Below, in pieces: positions 4,685 through 8,939 of a stretch of DNA of 8,939 nucleotides (the first letter of the stretch is position 1; each line of letters begins with the position of its first letter). Below the pieces are notes generated by a model. That model made no database searches and had not been told where the DNA came from. It was given only the letters and a program-made list of their open reading frames with translations. The DNA comes from an uncultured Lachnospiraceae bacterium. GTDB lineage: Bacteria; Bacillota; Clostridia; Lachnospirales; Lachnospiraceae. Location of the stretch: contig CACZQX010000080.1 in the NCBI GenBank assembly GCA_902783445.1, forward strand, positions 1 to 8,939, in the 5' to 3' direction. The translations under genes and the position numbers were made by a program.

Positions 4685-6097
4685 TTAATTTCCTTTACAT
4701 TTGCTGACAAAGTTTTCGGCGAAGTCTACGTTTGACGGATAGTAAAGATGTGGAAAGCCTATCCAAAGATTATCCTTATCTTTTATGCAGTCGTAGCTTT
4801 TACCTGTGGTCGGCTTTGTTGCCGTTACATCGTCTCCATTTTTTTCACTGTCAAAGTAGTGAAACTCATGAGCCTTAATAACAGCATCTTTTGAAGCACC
4901 GGTTTTGCTTTTCAAATAATTTGCCGACTTTTCTTTTAATTCAACATAGCCAAATCTCACCAATTTGCCCGTATATTTGCAGTCCGCATCTAATGCACCC
5001 ACCATTTTATACTCATAGCCGTCTTTATCGGTGATTGCTTTATGAAGATACATAAAGCCGCCACATTCAGCCACTATAGGTATCTTCGCTTCGTATGCAT
5101 TTTTTATTGCTTTACGCATTTCTTCGTTTTCTTCAAGTAATGCTGCATACAACTCCGGATATCCTCCCCCAAGCAATATTCCCGCTGTGTTTTTAGGCAA
5201 AGCCTTGTCGTGGATTGGTGAAAAATATTCTAACTTCGCACCGTATGCTTCCAAGAGTTTTAAATTGTCTTCGTAGTAAAAGCAAAACGCCTCATCCTTT
5301 GCTACGGCAATAACCGGTTTTTCGGATTTGTCCGCTACTTTTGTATCAAAAACCTCTTTAAGCTTTAAGCCCTTTTCATCCAATTTAGCTTCATCTACAG
5401 TTAAATCAGTTGCTTCCCCTGCGATTTTTTCAATCATATCTATATCAACGCATTCGGAAAGTTTATCCGAAACTCCCTTTATCTGCGCCTTTATATCCGC
5501 CATTTCATCGGGCATTACAAGCCCTAAATGTCTGCTTTCTATCTTAAAATCGTTATAAGTTGGGAAGTAGCCAAGAGCTTTTACTCCAAGCTCCTCTTCA
5601 ATAACAGGGGCAATTATATCAAAATATCCCTTTGTCATGCGGTTTAGGATAACGCCCTTTATCAGTTTTTCCGTGTCATATTGCAAAAATCCCGCAATCA
5701 AAGCAACTACGGATTTCCCCATGCCCTTTGCATCAACCACCAGGATAATCGACGTTTTTGTAACGCTTGCAAGATGGTAGGCAGAGCCTTCCTTTCTTAC
5801 TCCCCCAAGTCCGTCGTAAAGACCCATAACGCCTTCCATAACCGCCGTTTCATCCTCATTTCTCTCACGCAAAAACAGATACTTTGTTGTTTCTTCGCTT
5901 GTGAAAAAAGTATCCAAATTTTTGGACGGTATGTCTATTACCTTTTTGTGAAACATGGGGTCTATATAGTCCGGTCCGCACTTATATGAAATTAGTTTTT
6001 TGCCGCGATCCTTTAAAGCTTGTAAAAGGGCGATGGTTATGGTTGTTTTACCGCTGCCGCTTTTTGGCGCCGCAATCATGATTCTTTTTAATTTCAT
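4685..6097 (-). CDS. cbiA: Cobyrinate a,c-diamide synthase CbiA
   Basis: A 470-aa protein catalysing ATP- and glutamine-dependent amidation of the a and c side chains of cob(II)yrinate. I chose ATG at 6097: AAAGGA (6105-6110) lies 7 nt upstream and the protein then opens with the family-typical MKLKRIMIAAPKSGSGKTT. The open frame extends to 6181, but the extra 28 residues overlap the preceding gene and are basic and non-conserved. Domains: an N-terminal DTB-synthetase-like ATPase with P-loop KSGSGKTT (12-19), CGPDYIDPMFH (40-50) and EGVMGLYDG (88-96); and a C-terminal class I glutamine amidotransferase with LLGGGYPELY (308-317), nucleophile Cys345 in AECGGFMYL (343-351), HEFHYFD (410-416) and probable catalytic His450 (GFPHLYYPS). 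It starts 4 nt after the cbiJET stop and ends 2 nt before the next gene. Confidence 0.95.
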   Translation of the reverse strand: MKLKRIMIAAPKSGSGKTTITIALLQALKDRGKKLISYKCGPDYIDPMFHKKVIDIPSKNLDTFFTSEETTKYLFLRERNEDETAVMEGVMGLYDGLGGVRKEGSAYHLASVTKTSIILVVDAKGMGKSVVALIAGFLQYDTEKLIKGVILNRMTKGYFDIIAPVIEEELGVKALGYFPTYNDFKIESRHLGLVMPDEMADIKAQIKGVSDKLSECVDIDMIEKIAGEATDLTVDEAKLDEKGLKLKEVFDTKVADKSEKPVIAVAKDEAFCFYYEDNLKLLEAYGAKLEYFSPIHDKALPKNTAGILLGGGYPELYAALLEENEEMRKAIKNAYEAKIPIVAECGGFMYLHKAITDKDGYEYKMVGALDADCKYTGKLVRFGYVELKEKSANYLKSKTGASKDAVIKAHEFHYFDSEKNGDDVTATKPTTGKSYDCIKDKDNLWIGFPHLYYPSNVDFAENFVSKCKGN

Positions 6098-6101
6098 TTT
6101 G

Positions 6102-8126
6102 TTATCCTTTAAACGTAAACGAGCAAATCCAAATCGGGTTTTCCGCCTGCATAAGATTGTAGTCCCCAACCTTCTTTGCACGACTTATCTGCATCTGCAC
6201 GATTTCATCCTCGCAAATGTCAAAATCCTTTACCACTTCCTTGATTTCCGCTATGGTTTCAAGGCTTATGGCATTTAGAACCACTCGCATCTTCGGATTA
6301 ATAGCTCGTAAGCTTTCCAATATTTCTTTTAAGTTGCCGCCGCTGCCGCCGATAAAAGCATGGCTTGCCTTTGGTAGACCTTTCAAGCCTTCCGGAGCAT
6401 AAGCTTCAATAATCTCAATATTATCAAGATTAAATTTGCGCTTGTTTTCGCCTATTAGCTTAACCGCTTCCGGCTTTCTTTCTATTGCATAAACTTTTAT
6501 TTCATCCGAAAGTGCTGCCATTTCAATGGCAATGGATCCGGTGCCGCTTCCGATGTCGTAAACAACGGAATTTCCTTTAAGATGCAACTTTGAAATACTT
6601 GCCTCTCGCACTTCTTCCTTTGTCATAGGCACTTTATCGCGGATAAATGCACTGTCGGGAAGGCCGTGTGAAACGCCTCTTTCTTCCACGCTTTCATTTT
6701 TTATAAAGCAAACATACAAGCCTTCTTTGCTTAAAGACTTGCAGTCTTTTGCACTAAGCTCAAGAATCTCCTCATTTTCATATGATAGATTAAGCCCCGC
6801 AAATACCTTGCAAGAGTTTAATCCCACATCTTCAAGGATTTCTCCCAGTCTGTTAACATCTTCCACTCCCGACATTAAAAGAAATGTCTTTTCACTTTCT
6901 TTTATCTTAAGGCCCAAGTTTGCAATCTCTTTTCCGTGAATGCTTAAAATCCTTGCATCCTCGTAAGACTCTCCGACTTTTGCCGCCAAATATGAAATGG
7001 ATGAAATTCCCGGCATTATTTCCACAGCAGCGGAAAGTTTCCCTGAGTCTATCTCTTCGTTTAAAGCCTTATAAAGCTTTGTGGCACCGCTGTTAAAGCC
7101 ACTGTCTCCGGAAAATAGCACAACTACGCTTTTTTCTCCTTCGTCCTTAAAGCAGCTCTCATTTTCCTCAAGATAAGGAATTATCTGCTTTGCCAGATAA
7201 TAAGGCTTAGCTTCTATCTTAGGATTATAACCTTCTATCATTCTTTCGGCACCCAAGATTATATCCGCATCCTCTATGTCATCAAAAACCTCTCTTGTAA
7301 GGTTTTTCTTATTTCCCATGCCAATGCCCGCAAGGGTGATTTTATATGTATTCTCAGCTTTTATTTCTTTGCCGCTAATCTTGGCTATTTCAGCCAAAAC
7401 TTCCGAAAAGCCAAGACCATGGCTTTCCTTTTCTTTTCCGATAACAAAAGCTTTTGCTCCCGCAGCAAGCGCCGCATCTATCTTTTCATCAAAGCCCCCT
7501 GCCTTGCCGCTTTCCTTTGTTACCATATATTTAATGTCGTACTGCTTTAGCATAGCAGTGTTTAAATCCTTTGAAAAAGGCCCCTGCATACATATTATCT
7601 GCTTGCCCGCAAGGCCGCACGACTCACATATTTCAATACTTTCTTTGCTTGGAAGAACTCGCACAAAGAGTCTCTCCCTTAAAGCTTTGGACTTTGCAAA
7701 GTTCGCCAGTTCTTTGCTTCCTGTAGTAAGAAGTATGTTCCCGCTTGTTTTTTCAAGCTCTTTAACACATTCTTCGATGCTTTCAAAATAGATCGCACCT
7801 TCCGCCACACAGCCCCCACGCTCTCTTAATAGTCTGAAATAAGGCAGATTCAACCCCTTTACCGCCTCTTTTATATTTGCGCTTACAATATCCGCATAAG
7901 GATGAGTTGCATCAACAACACACAAAAAATCCCCTTGTTCCATAAACGCTCGCATTTCATCTGCATCCATGCGACCGCGCTTTACACTTACAAGCGGATT
8001 TTCTTTTAAAACTATTTCACCATATTCCGTGGCAACACAAACAGCAGACGAAATGCCCGCTGCACTTAATCGCTCTGAAAGTTTTCTTCCTTCTGTTGTT
8101 CCCGCAAATATCAATATATCCTTCAA
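6102..8126 (-). CDS. cbiJET: Three-domain fusion CbiJ-CbiE-CbiT (cobalt-precorrin-6A reductase, C5- and C15-methyltransferases)
   Basis: A 674-aa multifunctional enzyme. Start is TTG at 8126: GAGGGA (8133-8138) lies 6 nt upstream and an in-frame TAA lies six codons upstream. Residues about 1-250 are CbiJ/CobK reductase (FAGTTEGRKL 7-16, DATHPYA 72-78, TTGSKEL 134-140, VTKESGKAGGF 202-212), reducing cobalt-precorrin-6A with a nicotinamide cofactor. Residues about 260-470 are CbiE, a tetrapyrrole methylase (LAGIGMGNKKNLT 265-277, LFSGDSGFNSGA 337-348, MPGISSISYLA 371-381), methylating C5. Residues about 490-674 are CbiT, a Rossmann methyltransferase (KVPMTKEEVR 498-507, SAM loop YDIGSGTGSIAIEM 523-536, acidic E549, FIGGSGGNL 591-599), methylating C15 with decarboxylation. 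All three units look full length. CbiE-CbiT fusions (and aerobic CobL) are common; the added reductase is less usual. It lies 58 nt after cbiC; that gap holds only the ribosome-binding site. Confidence 0.95.
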   Translation of the reverse strand: MKDILIFAGTTEGRKLSERLSAAGISSAVCVATEYGEIVLKENPLVSVKRGRMDADEMRAFMEQGDFLCVVDATHPYADIVSANIKEAVKGLNLPYFRLLRERGGCVAEGAIYFESIEECVKELEKTSGNILLTTGSKELANFAKSKALRERLFVRVLPSKESIEICESCGLAGKQIICMQGPFSKDLNTAMLKQYDIKYMVTKESGKAGGFDEKIDAALAAGAKAFVIGKEKESHGLGFSEVLAEIAKISGKEIKAENTYKITLAGIGMGNKKNLTREVFDDIEDADIILGAERMIEGYNPKIEAKPYYLAKQIIPYLEENESCFKDEGEKSVVVLFSGDSGFNSGATKLYKALNEEIDSGKLSAAVEIMPGISSISYLAAKVGESYEDARILSIHGKEIANLGLKIKESEKTFLLMSGVEDVNRLGEILEDVGLNSCKVFAGLNLSYENEEILELSAKDCKSLSKEGLYVCFIKNESVEERGVSHGLPDSAFIRDKVPMTKEEVREASISKLHLKGNSVVYDIGSGTGSIAIEMAALSDEIKVYAIERKPEAVKLIGENKRKFNLDNIEIIEAYAPEGLKGLPKASHAFIGGSGGNLKEILESLRAINPKMRVVLNAISLETIAEIKEVVKDFDICEDEIVQMQISRAKKVGDYNLMQAENPIWICSFTFKG

Positions 8127-8184
8127 TTCTATTCCCTCGTTGTTTTACTGTCCCGCAAACATTTCCCCAACAAACTCATATAAT

Positions 8185-8832
8185 CTATCTTTCGGTAATT
8201 TCATACATCAAGGCATTGCAGATGGCCGCTGCCACATTGCTTCCGCCTTTTCTTCCCGCATTTACGATATATGGCACGTCTGTCTCCATTATCAGTTCCT
8301 TGGACACTTCTACATTTACAAAGCCCACCGGCACGCCTATTACAAAGGCCGGTCGCCAATTACTTGTTTGCATCATTTCATAGATCTGCACAAGAGCCGT
8401 AGGTGCGTTTCCTATGGCAAATATAACCGGTTTATCTATCTTTCGCGCCATTTCCATGCTGATGGCCGCACGGGTTGTGCCTCGCTCCTTTGCAAGCTTT
8501 GCCACTTCTTCATCTGCCATAAAGCAATGGGCCTCGCCTCCAAGCCTTGCAAGAGCTCGCTTATTAATACCCGCAAGGGCCATATTGGTATCCGTTACGA
8601 TATGAGCTCCCGCTTTTAAAAGCTCATGAGCTTTTTCCACCGCATCTTTCGAATATTTAAGCGTCTTAACATAGTCGAAATCCGCACTTGTATGAATAAC
8701 GCGCTTTGTAATAAGCTCTTCTTCCTTAGGAAGTGAAACCCCAAGTTTTTCAAGCTCTTCACCGATTATTTCAAAGCTTCTTTTTTCGATATCCTGTGGT
8801 AATAACTTTTCAATTTCCTTCAATGCATTCAC
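8185..8832 (-). CDS. cbiC: Cobalt-precorrin-8 methylmutase CbiC
   Basis: A 215-aa protein of normal family length that moves the methyl group from C11 to C12 of cobalt-precorrin-8, giving cobyrinate. Start is GTG at 8832; an in-frame TGA four codons upstream excludes longer forms. A TTG three codons in is a possible alternative. The catalytic His is His47 in KRVIHTSADFDY (43-54). Other family motifs are HIVTDTNMALAGI (77-89), FAIGNAPTAL (137-146), GVPVGFVNV and AGRKGGSNVAAAICNAL near the C-terminus. There is little Shine-Dalgarno in front. The gene overlaps the end of cobD by 23 nt, so its translation is probably coupled to ribosomes finishing cobD. Confidence 0.95.
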   Translation of the reverse strand: MNALKEIEKLLPQDIEKRSFEIIGEELEKLGVSLPKEEELITKRVIHTSADFDYVKTLKYSKDAVEKAHELLKAGAHIVTDTNMALAGINKRALARLGGEAHCFMADEEVAKLAKERGTTRAAISMEMARKIDKPVIFAIGNAPTALVQIYEMMQTSNWRPAFVIGVPVGFVNVEVSKELIMETDVPYIVNAGRKGGSNVAAAICNALMYEITER

Positions 8833-8939
8833 CCAACACTTTCAAAAATTTTTCGTTTTCTCCTCGGGACTTAACGGCAATTCTGAAATAGCCTTTCTTT
8901 AGCCCCTCAAAGTTTTCGCAGTTTCTTATTAAGATTCCC
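8810..8939 (-). CDS. cobD: Threonine-phosphate decarboxylase CobD, C-terminal fragment (gene enters from right edge)
   Basis: The frame enters at the window edge and ends at TGA (8810-8812), showing 42 residues: GILIRNCENFEGL, then KKGYFRIAVKSRGENEKFL. This is the C-terminal signature of CobD and the related histidinol-phosphate aminotransferases: G-I-L-I-R-x-C, F-x-G-L, G-Y-x-R-I-A-V. The PLP lysine and most of the fold lie outside the window. CobD decarboxylates L-threonine-O-3-phosphate to (R)-1-amino-2-propanol phosphate, the nucleotide-loop linker of cobalamin. HisC is the alternative by sequence alone; the overlap with cbiC makes CobD much more likely. Confidence 0.85.
   Translation of the reverse strand, partial: GILIRNCENFEGLKKGYFRIAVKSRGENEKFLKVLGECIEGN

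Noticed and set aside
6098..6181. N-terminal extension of CbiA by 28 residues
   Set aside because: It overlaps the conserved end of CbiT, is basic and unlike the family, and the downstream ATG has a well-placed AAAGGA.
7276..7791. A 171-codon plus-strand open frame
   Set aside because: It is a shadow of the CbiJ/CbiE domains on the minus strand, with low-complexity Ser/Leu/Pro content and no good ribosome-binding site.
7969..8619. A 216-codon open frame on the plus strand
   Set aside because: It lies antisense to cbiC and the cbiJET start; its translation is rich in Ser/His/Cys/Tyr with no recognisable motif, while the opposite strand encodes clear enzymes.
4683..8939. Cobalamin riboswitch
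   Set aside because: None is seen. If present it would be at the operon's 5' end, beyond the right edge; the internal junctions are too short.
1..8939. CRISPR array, tRNA or rRNA genes, insertion sequences
   Set aside because: No regularly spaced repeats, cloverleaf-like sequence, rRNA-like stretch or transposase motif was recognised on either strand.

Overview
The window reads as chromosome of a low-GC, Gram-positive-type anaerobe, probably Bacillota/Clostridia. The evidence is AT-rich intergenic DNA, purine-rich Shine-Dalgarno (SD) sites, TTG and GTG starts, the cobalt-early (anaerobic) cobalamin pathway, and Clostridia-like versions of DUF3990, Fic and the DUF4143 ATPase. Genus cannot be decided from the sequence. 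All genes except fic are on the minus strand.

Region 1 (1-2145) is accessory. A minus-strand pair encodes a DUF3990 ADP-ribosyltransferase-like protein, then the N-terminal 148 residues of a protein that runs off the left edge. I recognise that second family as one that usually ends in an XRE helix-turn-helix, so the pair looks like a toxin-antitoxin or regulator module. Its promoter contains a perfect 7+7 bp palindrome. Facing away from it is a TTG-started Fic-domain gene whose active-site motif has Gln in place of the usual ATP-binding Arg. A candidate fic promoter uses one arm of the same palindrome as its -35, so one operator could control both directions. fic ends 13 bp from the convergent aquaporin gene, and the two share a bidirectional hairpin.

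Region 2 (2130-4410) holds an AqpZ-type water channel (both NPA motifs and an F-H-T-R selectivity filter) and, upstream of it, a solitary AAA+/DUF4143 ATPase. The ATPase gene looks more AT-rich than its neighbours. It has a good sigma-A promoter followed by two 19-bp direct repeats 33 bp apart in its leader.

Region 3 (4411-8939) is the 3' end of a cobalamin operon read right to left: cobD (C-terminus only), cbiC, a three-domain cbiJ-cbiE-cbiT fusion, cbiA and a small eight-cysteine protein, closed by an intrinsic terminator. Together they cover cobalt-precorrin-6A to cobyrinate a,c-diamide (reduction, C15 methylation/decarboxylation, C5 methylation, methyl migration, two amidations), plus aminopropanol-phosphate supply by CobD. 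Junctions are tight (23-nt overlap, 58, 4 and 2 nt).

A recurring structural signature is a hairpin with a GUAA (GNRA-type) loop that carries the UAA stop codon. It ends both the aquaporin and the eight-cysteine genes, giving both unrelated proteins the same KEKDA tail.
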